Below are positions 46,501 through 58,537 of a stretch of DNA of 64,000 nt, in pieces. The notes under the pieces are model-generated. The model worked only from the letters and a program-made list of their open reading frames with translations. It did not search any database and was not told the DNA's origin. The DNA is from Dastarcus helophoroides. Lineage: Eukaryota > Arthropoda > Insecta > Coleoptera > Bothrideridae. The stretch is from positions 22,617,629 to 22,681,628 of the forward strand of contig CM053327.1 of the NCBI GenBank assembly GCA_028583605.1, read 5' to 3'. Position numbers and translations under genes: made by a program. Every line of letters starts with the position of its first letter. Positions within the stretch are counted from its first letter, which is position 1.

Positions 46501-49092
46501 TTAGAATTTTAAATGAAACTTGGCATTTGTTCTTTTAAAATTGTAAATTTGGAATTAACTTTCATTGTAAAAATATATTGTAAGGTGTAATAAAGAAAAT
46601 CTTCCTAATATTTTTATTATTATTTAATTGGATAAATACAACAGATTGAAACAAAAATAATCTTCTTGTAGCACGGACGTCGTTCAGGTTCTAGAAGAAA
46701 GCACATCTTTTTCGAAATCTGGTCAGTAGAAGTAAGCATGTCGAGCAATCTGTAATGTAAAATCATATGCAAATTATAAAAAAATAATAACATTTTGAAC
46801 AATTTTGAAATTTTACTATCTTTGGAGACAGGTTTCAATTTTTGGAGAAATTTGAACGTTTCAAAAATAAAATTCAAATGTTAACCCAAATTTTCAGAAA
46901 ATGAACAAATCCAAAAATTCGATATTTTTCGTAAAATTCTCAATTTAACTTTATTTTACAGGTTAAAGATAGTTTTTCTCAGATGATCAAACAAATTTTT
47001 AGCTTTTTTCTCGTATTTCCCAAAAATTACTAAAAAATTCTTTAAAAAACACAAACATCATCATATCGACATGATACCGTATAGTGAGGAAATGTTAGCC
47101 AATATATTTTTAAATGTTCTGATATACCTGTTGAAAAAGGTCCACAACATAAATGAGAGATAAGTGCCTTGCTTGTAAGGCTTTCATATGGATAAATTTG
47201 CCTCAGGTTTCCATTTCGAGTCCAGTTATCGGTATTATTTGAAATGATTTTTCTATTTGCCCGCAAAAATTCTAATCTAATCTGACTGTGTATAAATTTT
47301 AAAACTACTTACTGCCTTTACTGGCTCCTTTTAAATAAAGAAAGACACTGTGTCTCTTATTTATTGCCACTCGGGAAAAAAAACCTTTCGAAAAACACCA
47401 AAGCGAGAATCATGCCGACGTGACACTATAAAATGAAAATTTTAACAGATTTATTTAAATTTTTAAATACATACCTTGTAAGAAAAGCTCCGTAATGTCA
47501 GCAGGAGCCTCTCTGCCAATTAGAAAAAGTTAAATTCATCAAAACGTTCGAATTTCTTCACTTTACGTTGTTTATATTCTCACATTGAATTTAAGCCTAT
47601 TGTCCCGTAACTTGTGGTAAATTTATAGATAGCTAAGATAGCTCGTTAAGGTAGCTATGAATTCGTTTATGGTTTAGACCATTCGATAAAAACCTCCTTA
47701 AAAGCGATGAGAATATAGAACCATCGAGTGACACTATAAAATTATAAAAATGTACCAAATTCTATATTGATTTACGATAAGTACCTGCGGGTTATTCTCA
47801 GTTGTTGGTTTCCTTGTGGAATTTTAATAGAAAAGGATACATAGTGGTCGATTTAATACGTTTTTTCGAGGTTTCATTATGGTAGTGATATAACCTCAAT
47901 TCAAAGGTAAAAATTACCTTTTTAACGCCATAAAAGTCATCTGTACCTGAAGAAAAACACTTTATAAACTCAAATCACGTCTTTTGCCCCACACACTTTT
48001 TATTAAAACGCTCAAATTTAGTTAAAATTCGTCACACTTTTCGCCCCTTCCTTTCACCTCCTTTGTTGCGATTTTCAAACACAATTTTCCCTCATCGGGA
48101 CGTTTTCTTCGGTACGTGTCGACGATGAACCACTCGAACGTTCCGTTTAACCGTAAAACGGAGCACTATGGCCCTTTTGGGGGCGAAAATTTAGCAAAAT
48201 CTCGTCATCGTTTGGATGATGTGTCAAATGTTGGAATTTATTCGCGCAACACCCCGAGTAGGAATACCAACCTGAGCGGTACCGTCGTGCGGGCTCGTTC
48301 TCGACGGAGTATTAGCCAGCCGGAGGTGGAGCCCCGTTTCCTCGTTGACAAATTATTTCGACAAACGTCATCGCGATACTGCCCTTTGTCCGTGTAGTCT
48401 CGGGACGTCGGAGCTGACGGCGGATTAACGCGAGGACCGAAGAATCCGAAATTTCGCCACTAACATTTCAAAACACCGACGAACGAATTAAAGTAAGGTT
48501 AGAATATCCTCACCGATTTTTACCAATCCTGCAACTTGAGAAAAATCGAGTAAAATCCGTCAAACACGATACATCGGAAAAGGTGCGCTCGTCGCCACAC
48601 TATTATTAAATATAAAAAGACGTAAATCGAACGGGGCACAATAGAAACTTTCTATTTTCGGCTGCCGTAGCGTTTTCCTCTCGTCCGCGAATTCCCCGGG
48701 AGGAGTTGATTCCTTAATTTTTCGATACGCGACCCGATTCGGTCGCGCTTTACACTCGTGCCGTTTATTCGTTTATTTGTGAATTTTTTCGAAAAAACGC
48801 CCTCGATATCGTCGCACCTCTCGAACCGAAAGTATTTTCGAGCGAAACGTCGTCGCTTCGGCTCCTAAATCGGATAAAATTCGAGATTTTTAATAAATTT
48901 GACGTCCCACGTCACACGTGTCAAAAATTTTAATTTTTAATTTTTTCGACCCCTTTAAAAATTTCCTACCCCCTCGAACTCGTCGCCCTCGCCTCTCCCC
49001 CGACCCCTCTTTTCCGCCGAAAACTCCAAAACGCGTCACGTGACCTATCGGTAAACGTTGCGGACAAACCTTCGCTTAATATATTATACTGA
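40533..49092 (-). mobile_element. Helitron unit B (8,560 bp), middle copy of the array
   Basis: Nearly identical to unit A over most of its length, with scattered substitutions and small indels. CTAG is at 40533-40536, directly next to the TC start of unit A; the hairpin is at 40547-40564; its own TC start is at 49092-49091. It lacks about 1.1 kb of unit A (about 31010-32131). Its 3' cap is joined directly to the interior after GGTAAT (40663-40668). Equivalent fragments to unit A lie 8,542-8,562 bp to the right. Confidence 0.82.
48116..48397 (+). pseudogene. Copy of the captured first-exon-like frame in unit B, prematurely stopped
   Basis: Same start and sequence as 39556-39903 with a few substitutions, but the codon run ending CPLSV is followed by TAG where unit A reads on. 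This shows the two units have diverged after duplication. Confidence 0.45.
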
Positions 49093-49272
49093 CTAGTTGG
49101 GTGTATCACCCGCCGAGGCGGGTGGGTCACTATCTCCAAGTAAAAAACTATCTTCGAGTGAAACACTATCTGTAAGTGGATCATTCGATGTCGGTGGATC
49201 AAGCGTCGCGAGCGGATCGTTTGGTAATCGGTAAACGTTGCGGACAAACCTTCGCTTAATATATTATACTGA
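49093..49272 (-). mobile_element. Helitron unit C: 180-bp internally deleted mini-unit
   Basis: It has both termini and almost nothing else: CTAG (49093-49096), hairpin (49107-49124), the ~136-bp 3' cap up to GGTAAT (49223-49228), then the last 44 bp of the 5' end (CGGTAAACGTTGCGGACAAA... to TC at 49272-49271). Its 5' segment has the unit-B variant (ACGTTGCGG, not ACGTCGCGG). Confidence 0.75.
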
Positions 49273-49696
49273 CAACTGAACCAATGGAAATAGCGTCAGG
49301 AAGCATTTTCAAAAAATCATAATCCACGATGAAAATAAATTATAAATTTCCCAATTGACATATTGGAAACAAAACGGTCGCGTCGCCGCCAGTAGGCGAT
49401 TGAAATTTTTCATTTGTTGTCATTGAAAACACGTTAAGTAATAACGAAAACAACCAGCTATGAGTGCCATCTTACGATAGGGAGTCTAACCCAAGCGCCG
49501 CAAACTAGTCAAAGTCGTGCAATTCTTATTGCCGGTCTATACTGTTAATGGTTTATGCAGAAGGCAGATGTCAGATGTGTTCTTTGCTCGTAAACAAAAA
49601 CAGTCTAAATATTTTAGGTTTAACAAGAAATTAAAATATATTTAGCTAGTAAATATTTTCTATACATATTTCTATGTATAGAAAAAATAAAGGGAA
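49273..49696. other. Upstream region of the THAP gene
   Basis: Unique AT-rich DNA between the Helitron array and the THAP start codon. No TATA-like or other motif stands out enough to call. Confidence 0.4.
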
Positions 49697-52600
49697 ATGG
49701 GGTGGCGTTCGTGTTATTTATGTAACCGAAAAAAACAAGAAAATAACCATCTTATGTTACATAGGTAATATTTTTTATTGATATAATTTAATTTATTTGC
49801 ATTATTATTGCAACGTTTGTGAAATCAGTGCAATGCACGTTTTTCTGTTATACGAAGGTTTCCAAAGGATAACTCTGTGCGAAAAAAATGGCTATCTGCT
49901 TGCTGCTTGAACGAAAAGGATGATGTTACCTATGTGTCAATTTGTTCAAATCACTTTTTACCTGATGATTACCAGAACACGTATCCATCGCAACGTAAAC
50001 TTCTAAATAAAAATGCAGTTCCTTCACAATTTGTGCCCAATCCGCCAAGACCTGATAACTCTTCGATGTCACCAACACCCGAAAACAGAGGAAGCCAATC
50101 CAAATCAGCAGATATGAAAGATGTACCATCCATTAAAATTAAGGTATCAGGAAATAAAAGGTAATTGAATTATTTGATCCAAGTTGTGAATAAAAAATTT
50201 TATTAACTGGAATTCAGTCATGGTCATCTTAATATTTTTATAAAATTGATAACTGGAATGCTATGCTGGAACAACATTGTAAGGGCCAAATACAATTTTG
50301 TTGGAAAATTAAAAAAAAATCTTCTATTATTGATTAGCTTTGACAATTTGGATATTTGTAAATTTAATATGATTGATGACTAAAAGAAGGTTTTGAACTT
50401 CTCTTTCAAAATATGGGAAATTTTCTATCAAATATGGGAATATGGGAGGCAGCAAATATAGGCAATCAGTCATTATCGACTTGGCCTCATGCAGACCAGC
50501 CATTTAGTGGCTAAATTTTATTAAAACAACATTGTATATTTACAGGTATTAATTAAATTTAAAAACATCCTAGGGTTTTAGGTCAATGTGTTATTACAAA
50601 TGCTTTCTTTAACCCCTAATTGCTCACTTTAAAGAAAGTAAACATAAACTTGTACAGTATTGTTATTTGAAAGGTGCAAATTGACTAGTTTTAAAACTAA
50701 TAAAACACTTTTGAAAATTAAATGTACCTCACTGCTTAATTAGTCGATTATTTTTAAAATACAACATTGCGGAAAACCCAAATTCGAAATAATTGTGGAT
50801 ACAATTTCCAGCATAGCATTCAATTTACGAAATACCTATTGATACATTTATAAAATATTGATAAATTTATAACTTTTAAATTTAAACTGTCAATGCCAGG
50901 GGTTTGGCAATTGCAATATTTTTTGATATCTGTAGGATTGTTGTGATAAACTGAAAAATTTAACAATTATTGTACTTAGTGATATGATATCAATTCAGTT
51001 TTGTTTTACTTACAGTGAAAGTGATGACTATGATAATTTACGATTCAATAGTTCTATCATCAACCTCACAGTTGAGAAACCTAAGACTCTACCAAACAAT
51101 ATTCTTGTACCTAGTTATGTTATAATAAACTCAAATAAAAGAACATTCTCTGGCGTTCAAGGCAATCAAAATTATCAAGGAGTCAATGAGCCAAGCACTG
51201 ATTTTAGAGATATTCTGGGTGAGTTAGAAAATACTTTTTATTTTGATAATGACACAAATTGTAAAACTTTTATAAAAACATTAGCTACATGGGCGAATTA
51301 GGAAACAGTCTAGGATGTTTGAATTACAGGGGGCTTGATGAGCTATACAATTTTTTTTAGTCATCAAAAATGTTTTGATTCAAAATTACATAAATGAGTT
51401 AGTAATTTCAAAAATTTCTTTAAAAAAAACTGCATTTTGAGATTAAAATAGAAAAAAAAAAATACAACATTTGTAGAAAATGCTAATATTTTTGAGTTTA
51501 AAAAAAGTTCGAACAAATACGTACGAACAAGTACGCAATAGATTTAAAAAATGGAACTTAAACCCTGCAGGCGGGGCTCTGGCGCTGGTGTAAGAGATCC
51601 AGTCTGCTGAAAAATATTTGGAATATTTTGTAAACAATTCGTCATGAGCTGAGAATTTTAGGGATCACAATTTAGTCTCTTCTTAAATTATGATTTAGTA
51701 CAAGTGTAAAAAGTGATAAATGTAAATATGCTATACTCAAAGGTTATTAAATAATAATAAATTGCTAAGTTGTTAAATTTTCAAAATTTTTACGTAAGTA
51801 AGTACTTTCTCAGATACCGATCACGTCGATTCCCTGTGGAACACACTGTATAAACATTATTGCAATGATAAAAGAGATCATCTTTTCAAATACAACACTC
51901 TGAAAAATCTCTGATCTCTGGAAAAGTCAAAATCTCTGGACAATATAAAAATTTCGAATTAAAGTTAAAGTTTTGGAAAAAAAAGTAAAAATAAGAAATA
52001 TAAAATTTTTCAAGAAAACATTTCTCGAAATTTCGAAAAGAAAGTCATAAGAAAACTCGAAATTTTTAAAATATGGATAAATAAAAAGACTAAATTTTCA
52101 GTGTAAAGTTCTTTAAAAAAATCAAAAGTGAAGGTAAGAATTTTGGGCAGTTAAAGTTAAAAAAAAACTCAAACAATTTATGTAAAAAATAACTGCTCAA
52201 AAAGCTTTGGTTTACAAGTTTACATTCAAAATTGGAGTTAAAATTTCGAAAATACAGCAAAATCTTTAACAAAAGTCGAGTTTTTGAATAACCTAAAAAA
52301 TACAAAAAACTAACTGTTTGATTTATGCGAGAATATTGAAAATTATACAGAAAATTCTAATTTTATCTAAAAAGAAAATATCACAACAAATCCAGAAAAA
52401 AGTGAACACTTCGAGATTAAAGTCGATATTTTGCAAAAAAAAATTAATAGCATTAGAAAAATTCCAGTTTTTAAGTGTAATCAAAATTAAACAAACAAAA
52501 ATTGTTGGTGTGTTTGTGCATCTAAGCTTTCGGGAAAAAAGGCGAAATTTTGAAAAAATAAGCCAAAACTATTGGAGTTAAACTATAATTTCTGGAAAAA

Positions 52601-53610
52601 AAAGAGTAAATAGTGAAAGTGTATGAAAAGGAATAGTCAACATATGGAAGTTATTCTTAACATTTTGAGAAAAAAATGGAGTTTTATAGCCTGCATTATA
52701 AATTTATAGTGCACAATTAAATTTTCAAGAATGAGATCTAAATTTCTAAAATAAGTCAAAACTTTAGATTTCGATTTTAAAGTCGTGGAAAAAAAAATAA
52801 AAACTATAAATTTGAATTTAATGAATTTAACTTACCTTGAATAAATGAAAATTTTGAGTTTGTAATAAAGTATTCAGGAAAAATTAGTAAAAAATTAAGT
52901 GCAAAGCGGGAATTTTGAGAGAAAAGTAGAAGTTTTTAAAAAATGATAATTTCCTTAAAAAAATAATATTCTCTAAGTAAGTAAAAAGTGAAAGTGTAAA
53001 CTTAGGAATTATGAAAACGGTAACGTTTTGGAAAAAGAAGCCTTAGAATTCAAAATGGAAATCTCAAGATTTATCTCGAATTTAGAAAAAAAAAACATAC
53101 AATCCAAAGTATGAATACTGAACATGTGCTCTATATGCACATAAACAGACAATTAATTTTTAAAATGTTCGCACCCTATTGGCGACTTGAATAATATGTA
53201 ATAACAATATTAAATAATAAAAGATAATAATAATTACAAAATAATTAACAATAATTTATAAAACAGATGAAAATTTTCACATAATTTAATATATTCCTTT
53301 TTGTGCAGATGAAGAAGAATTCAACCCACCCCTAAAGAAGCGAAGATATTTCCGACCTCGTTACATTTCGGAAATTACTGCGTCAGAAGTAGCAACTCCC
53401 AGAGGTGCTGACAGAATCATAAAATTTGTAAAGGAAAAAATTCAAAAAAAAAATTTAAAAATTAGATCATTGCAGAAGAACATTTCACGTATAAAAGGTC
53501 GCGTTCGATGTTTGGAAGACTTGATTATACATTTGCAGGAAGAAAATACTTTGAGTGCTGATGCAGGGGAGGCACTGTTGGTAATGATTTATCAATGTCT
53601 AGGACGGTAG
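49697..53610 (+). CDS. THAP-domain zinc-finger protein with C-terminal coiled coil
   Basis: Probable DNA-binding protein of the THAP family (the C2CH finger shared with P-element transposase). Exons 49697-49764, 49858-50160, 51016-51218, 53309-53610 (876 nt, 291 aa). All introns are GT-AG and the frame is continuous. The zinc ligands are C6 and C9 (CYLC) and C52 and H55 (CSNHF). Other THAP hallmarks are HRFPKD (22-27), W34 in RKKWLSAC, and AVPSQF (76-81). The middle is Ser/Pro/Asn-rich. The last exon gives a basic RRYFRPRY patch and a coiled coil (SLQKNISRIKGRVRCLEDLI) ending ENTLSADAGEALL, as in many THAP proteins. A GTAATG after that LL (53581) could be a donor, so the true C-terminus may lie further right. 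It could be a host THAP factor or the front end of a THAP-type transposase. Confidence 0.75.
51900..53110 (+). repeat. A-rich irregular array in THAP intron 3
   Basis: About 1.2 kb of AAAAGTCAAA, TTTTGGAAAAA and CGAAATTT words, A-rich on the plus (gene) strand. Short frames here are low-complexity Lys/Ile/Phe strings. Confidence 0.6.
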
Positions 53611-55570
53611 CTTGTGGGTCACTTGTGGCTTGCTTCGACTTCTGAATGATAATTTCTGACTGACTATCAACTTTGGTAGAAAAAATATGACCAGGTTGCA
53701 AGGTTTCATACTTACTTAATTGCATTTGATCACGGATTGATGATAAAAAACAGAGCAGGAAAATTCCCTGTTATCGTTTTAGTCAATTACTTTTTGTTTT
53801 ATTAATTAAACAGTATCAAAGTACTGAAAATGTAGGTTGAAGATCTAGAGGGTATTTTTGTATATTTGCAATTCTTACCTAAATTTTTAACTTACAAATT
53901 CACTTTAATGAAGTTAAAAGGTTCTTCTTCAGTTTATTAGTAAGGTATGTAGCTTTTTGCGACTAGTCTGTGATAATTAGGGAAACTAACATCAACACTC
54001 TCCAGCTAAAGAATATATTTTTTCTGTAACTTTTGATGGGGCCCATATGCAATTGCTTCAGCGATCATAAACTAATCGGAACAATTTCAGAAGGGGAGGG
54101 TCCAACAGTAATTGGAATGTTGTACAATTAAAACATTACATATAAAGGATGGTATGACATGAATTGATTGAATTTCAGAACGGCAAGTGCGCTCATGACA
54201 TTATTTTAAATGTTTCTTCGAAAAAAAAATTATAAATACAAACTACATGAAGTAACAGATACCGCGCATGATTATTTAAAAAGTATGCGCGGATTGATAA
54301 AGTTCGTGATACATTTTAAGTACAGAGCCAGTTTCATGTCATGGCAAATTTGTGGAAAAATAAATTGCGAAATTAAAGAACAAATAATGTCAAATTTATT
54401 TGAAATTAAAAATCGGGGGCCCTTCATACAGTTTCTGAAGATGCATGTTATATTACTTTGTGATCCGAAAAAATCATGTCTCAATATTCATTTCATACGT
54501 CAAAAAATCGAAAAACTTTAAAATAGATTATAGGCATTTCTTTTTCAAACCCGGGGCGGGATGGTCAATTACGTTCAGATAGAAAAAATCTTTAAAAATA
54601 ATGAAATTCCAACAATCAGGACCCAACCATACAAATCAATAATAAATTTATACGTGGACACGCGTACTTTTCTTTTTTTGAAGGCAGGAAAATAGCCATT
54701 AATAAAGAAAATATCAGAAAAAAATTAATAAATTGGTATTAATTAGGGAATGTATAATGTTGTTTTCAAAATAAAATGATTTGTTTTATTTGAGTATTTT
54801 TAATTTTCATTTATTATGCATTTATCCCTTAAATGTACGATATGGTGTGTAATCGAATACTTCAATGTTATAAATTATGATGTGGCAATATTGCAAAATC
54901 TTGATCAATCGATAAAGCAGGACTCCAGACATTTCGTAGAAATAGAACCATTAAAAGAGACTACTTTCGGTTGATATACCGAACATTTTGGTAAAAAATT
55001 TAGACGTTTTCAAAGATACTCTGAAACACTTACCTACCTGCGCAGATCTTGCGCTCATACGCGTCTTATTCTTTCAAAAATTATTGCTTTAAAAAATAAT
55101 GTCAAAATTATAGAGAAGTTTTACTGTAAATTTGCGAAAAAACTAAATCTGGTTTTTAGTAAACTTTGGTTAAAAAAATAGTTTCAATTACAGCAACTGT
55201 AATAAATTGATGAACAGAAGTATCACTGTAATCTTTCCAATTACATCTATCTAAATTACCGTGTTGTCAAGGTGTTTCTGCTCCATGTCGGAATACTTAC
55301 AGGTTTATTTGTTAATAAACGATTCAACTTTAGCTGTCCTAATCTCAATACACGCATTTAGAGAATACGTCATCGGCGATGATTTCTAGAGATAGGTGCA
55401 TTGTATGCAATAAGTTTAAAGTAAGGGTAGAGGAAGAAAAATGTATTTCACTGTTTCACATTTAATTTGTATTTAAAAAGGTAGGTACAGTCGCCGCCAC
55501 ATAAATATGAATGGTGTTTCGTTGTTTATGAATGATGTTGTAAGTTTGCATCCAGATCTATAACCTATCC
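53611..55570. other. Gene-free stretch after the THAP gene
   Basis: Two overlapping short frames at 54210-54521 match no family. A perfect GC-rich inverted repeat is at 54262-54292 (CCGCGCAT, 15-nt loop, ATGCGCGG). A reverse-strand open stretch at 53525-53725 overlaps the THAP last exon and looks like its shadow. Confidence 0.4.
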
Positions 55571-55640
55571 CAGGGGTCGGTAAACCGCGGCTCTTTTAAA
55601 AGAAAATTGCGGCTCTTTTAAAAGAAAATTGCGGCTCTTT
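55571..55640 (+). mobile_element. hAT-type terminus with a 22-bp internal repeat
   Basis: Starts CAGGGGTCGGTAAACCGCGG, closely matching the terminus at 381 (minus). It is followed by about two and a half copies of a 22-bp unit (GCGGCTCTTTTAAAAGAAAA plus TT). The opposite end was not found. Confidence 0.5.
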
Positions 55641-55699
55641 AAATTCCCCTAAAAAAATAAATAAAAGCTAGGGTGGACAGACATGCAGACACTCATTAA

Positions 55700-57510
55700 A
55701 CAAGTGACCTGCAGAAGTCGAAATTTCCAAAAATACTTTTCTAGGAATTTTTACGTTTTACTTAAATTTTAACAAAAAGTTATGATTTCAAGAAGTATTT
55801 TTCCTAAATTTTTGATTGATTTATATTAACATTTTAAAAAAACACAAAAATTAAAATTTCTAGAAAAAGACCAACTTGGGGAGTTGAAATTTATAAAAAA
55901 AATTTTCTTAGGATTTTTATTTTCTACAACCTTAAGATTTCGTGATTTACTTTTTGTGAGAAAAAAAATCTAAATTTACAGAAATGGCAAATCCGAAATA
56001 AAAGAAAAAGCCGAATTTTGAGAAAAGAGATTTCGAAAAAATTAAGAAAAAGAAAGAGACTTTGAAAAAATTGAGAAAAAAGAAGAGATTCCACAAAAAT
56101 TGAGAAAAAGAAAGATTTCGAAAGATATGAATTTACCAATAGCTTTCAATAAAAGAAGTTCGACAATAGATTGAAACCCAAGACAAACTAAAAACCTCAA
56201 ACTTTTAAACAAATTTGAATTTTTTGAAATATAGTAAAATTTTGAAAAGAGAAATTGTAAAAATTAAGTGGAACCTTAAAAAAATTGTCGATTTTTAAAA
56301 AAGTCGAAGTTTTTCAGTGAAGAAGAAAAAAGTCTAATTTTACGAAGAATTTCATGGAAAAAGTTTAGAACAGCTCGAAATGTCCATAAAAAATTGCAAT
56401 TATCCAGAGAAAGATAAATTTTCAGAATAAATTTTCAATTTTGAAAACAAGACGAATTAAAAAAAAACTCCAAATTTTCAGATAAATTCGAATTTTAAGA
56501 AAATTGGTAAAATAGTTTCGAAAGAAAATTCCAAGAAAATTTCAAAAAGTGTTGAACTTTAAAAAAAGGTCAAAATTTCCCAGAAAAAACCGAATTTTGA
56601 GAAAAAGGAAGAGATTTGGAAAAAATGAAGATATTAAAACAATGATTTGCCTAATTGGGAAAAGGGGAGAAATTTCGAAAAAAAAAAATGATTTTATCGA
56701 AAGTTCTTAAAAAGGAAAATTTTGGAAAAAAACTGTTCGGCACATGTTCTTGTGGAATTCTCCAGAAGAGAGAAATCTCTCTACCTGCCTTTCCCTCTCC
56801 CATCAGAGGGTACCTGCCTGCCTGGTCAACCCTCGACATTTTATATCAATATATACATTCAAAAAGAGACCGTGAATAAAACCACATTTAAAAACAAGAA
56901 ATAAGCTTATCATTTTTCTGGTCCTTCGAGTACGATCAAGTCAAAATATATCGAACAAAAACGTCGAATTTTGATAATAGATTGAAACCTAAAACAAATT
57001 TAAAATGTGAAATTTGTAGACAATTTTAAATTTTTTGAAAAATTGCAGAATTTCGAAAAAAGAAATAAGAGTAAACTGGAAGCTTAGAAAAAAAAGTTGA
57101 AATTTAAAAAAGTCAAAGTCTTACAGAGAAGAAGAAAATGCTCAAATTTTAGGAAACATTTCAAGGAAAAAGTCTAAATTTTAAGAAAAGCTCGAAACTT
57201 TGACAACAAATTTACAATTTTCCAGAGAAAGTTAAATTTTGGGAATAAATTTGAAATTTAGAAAAGAAGACAATTTTAAAAAAAAAATTTCAGATTAATT
57301 TAAATTTTGAGAAAATTTGTACAATAATTTTGAAAGAAAATTGCAAGAAAATTTCGAGAAGTGTTTAACTTTAAAAAAAGATCACAATCTCCCAGAAAAA
57401 GCCAAATTTTCAGAAAAAGGAAGAGATTTCGAAAAAAAATTGAGAAAAAGTAAGAGATTAAAAAAACGAATTTGTCCAAGGTTCACAAATAAGGGCAACA
57501 TTTTAAAAAA
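55700..57510 (+). repeat. A-rich irregular array
   Basis: About 1.8 kb of GAAATTTC, AAAAAGTCGAA and TTTTGAGAAAA words, A-rich on the plus strand. It is interrupted at about 56730-56900 by ordinary sequence (a GAGAGA/TCTCTC palindrome and CCTGCCTTTCCCTCTCCC). Confidence 0.6.
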
Positions 57511-57779
57511 AAGTAGAATTTCCACAATACAGGGTGATTCAGTCATAATGTCATTAATTTTAACCACGCATTCGGGAGGCTTAGTAAAGACAGAAAGTCG
57601 AAAAAATAATTTTTTTATTCAACTTTTAAGAATCGGAGCAATTACCCTTAAAATTGCCTTTGTGCCACGCCACTGGACCAGTAGATTATTTAACCGGGAG
57701 GCACTCAGTTCGAACGTTGAATAACAAAAGCCACGTTGTCATATTTCCTACTTTCATCTGTCAAATTAATTAAATAAAT

Positions 57780-58110
57780 TTGGAGGTTAAGTTTTAAGCC
57801 CTATTCATCACAGAACGGCTGGATGCGGCTGCAACTAGATCCGATTTGTGTTCGCGATACCGGGCCTGTGATACTGCGACACCAATTGAACAATCTAATA
57901 AGCAGGGCATCTGATAAATTTAGTTGAATTGGAGCAACACAACGCAAGGACAAGAATCAGTGAAAGCCGGTTGGAGGTTTCCCCAAGTAAAGTTCAAGCT
58001 TTAGAATCAGCCGATTTTTCCAGTCTTGATTGTTTCAACTTGTTTACTGGTTTCAAAGTCAACAACAAAGTGACAGAAGTGCTGTGTACAGATTAATGTT
58101 ATTTTACCAG
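57780..58110 (+). other. Coding-like relic, possibly transposase-derived
   Basis: Two adjacent frames look coding. One reads TERLDAAATRSDLCSRYRAC. The next, after a possible acceptor (AAATTTAG at about 57922), reads ELEQHNARTRISESRLEVSP and then FSSLDCFNLFTGFKVNNKVT before a stop. The F..FTGF word resembles the YTGF helix seen at the start of THAP/IS5-type DDE transposases. I cannot join it to the THAP gene in a consistent phase. Confidence 0.25.
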
Positions 58111-58273
58111 TGCTGGTATTTTACTTTACTTTGCAGTAAGTAAATATGAACAGCTTTTCAACCTCTCTAAATGATTAACTAAGTCAGTAGATTGTTTTTT
58201 TTTACTACTTCTATTACGAAACATATGTGTTTGATTATTTAATCTTTTGAAGTTTTGTAACTTAAGTATTAAA

Positions 58274-58537
58274 ATGTCTTACACTGAAATAAATAATTTG
58301 TTTGCAGTCACAACATACACATTGGTCAGACAAAAATGTACATGCTGCCCATCAGTTTGGCCTTCAGAGCAGATTTGCTGTCAATGTATAAAACAGAGTA
58401 TTCAGCAATTGTCCAGATTTTCTACAAGATGCACTGTAAGACAGAGCTTAGCCCATTTTGCTCGCTTTGCAGGAACCCTTGTAAAAGAAGAATGTTGCAA
58501 AAAGAATGTTACATTCTGCAGGAAAAGGAAACTATGA
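58274..58537 (+). CDS. Uncertain 87-aa Cys-rich frame
   Basis: Starts MSYTEINNLFAVTTYT and contains KCTCCPSVWPSEQICCQC, later EECCKKNVTFC. A second frame over the same bases (58336-58713) is also open and Cys-containing (KMHCKTELSPFCSLCRNPCK). A TTTGCAG acceptor-like site precedes the shared part at about 58308 and a GGTAAA donor-like site follows at about 58541, so an exon of 230-240 bp is plausible. The C.CC...PSEQICCQ spacing recalls the Cys cluster of P2X7-like C-terminal domains, but too little follows to call it. Not recognised. Confidence 0.2.
   Translation: MSYTEINNLFAVTTYTLVRQKCTCCPSVWPSEQICCQCIKQSIQQLSRFSTRCTVRQSLAHFARFAGTLVKEECCKKNVTFCRKRKL

Noticed and set aside
30874..49272. The ~8.56-kb repeat as a pure assembly duplication
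   Set aside because: Units A and B differ by scattered substitutions, small indels, a 1.1-kb deletion and a different stop in the captured frame, and junctions fall exactly at Helitron ends. Long reads are still needed to be sure.
30874..49272. Endogenous virus or polydnavirus-like proviral segment
   Set aside because: No viral gene, no capsid, integrase or polymerase frame; both ends fit Helitron termini.
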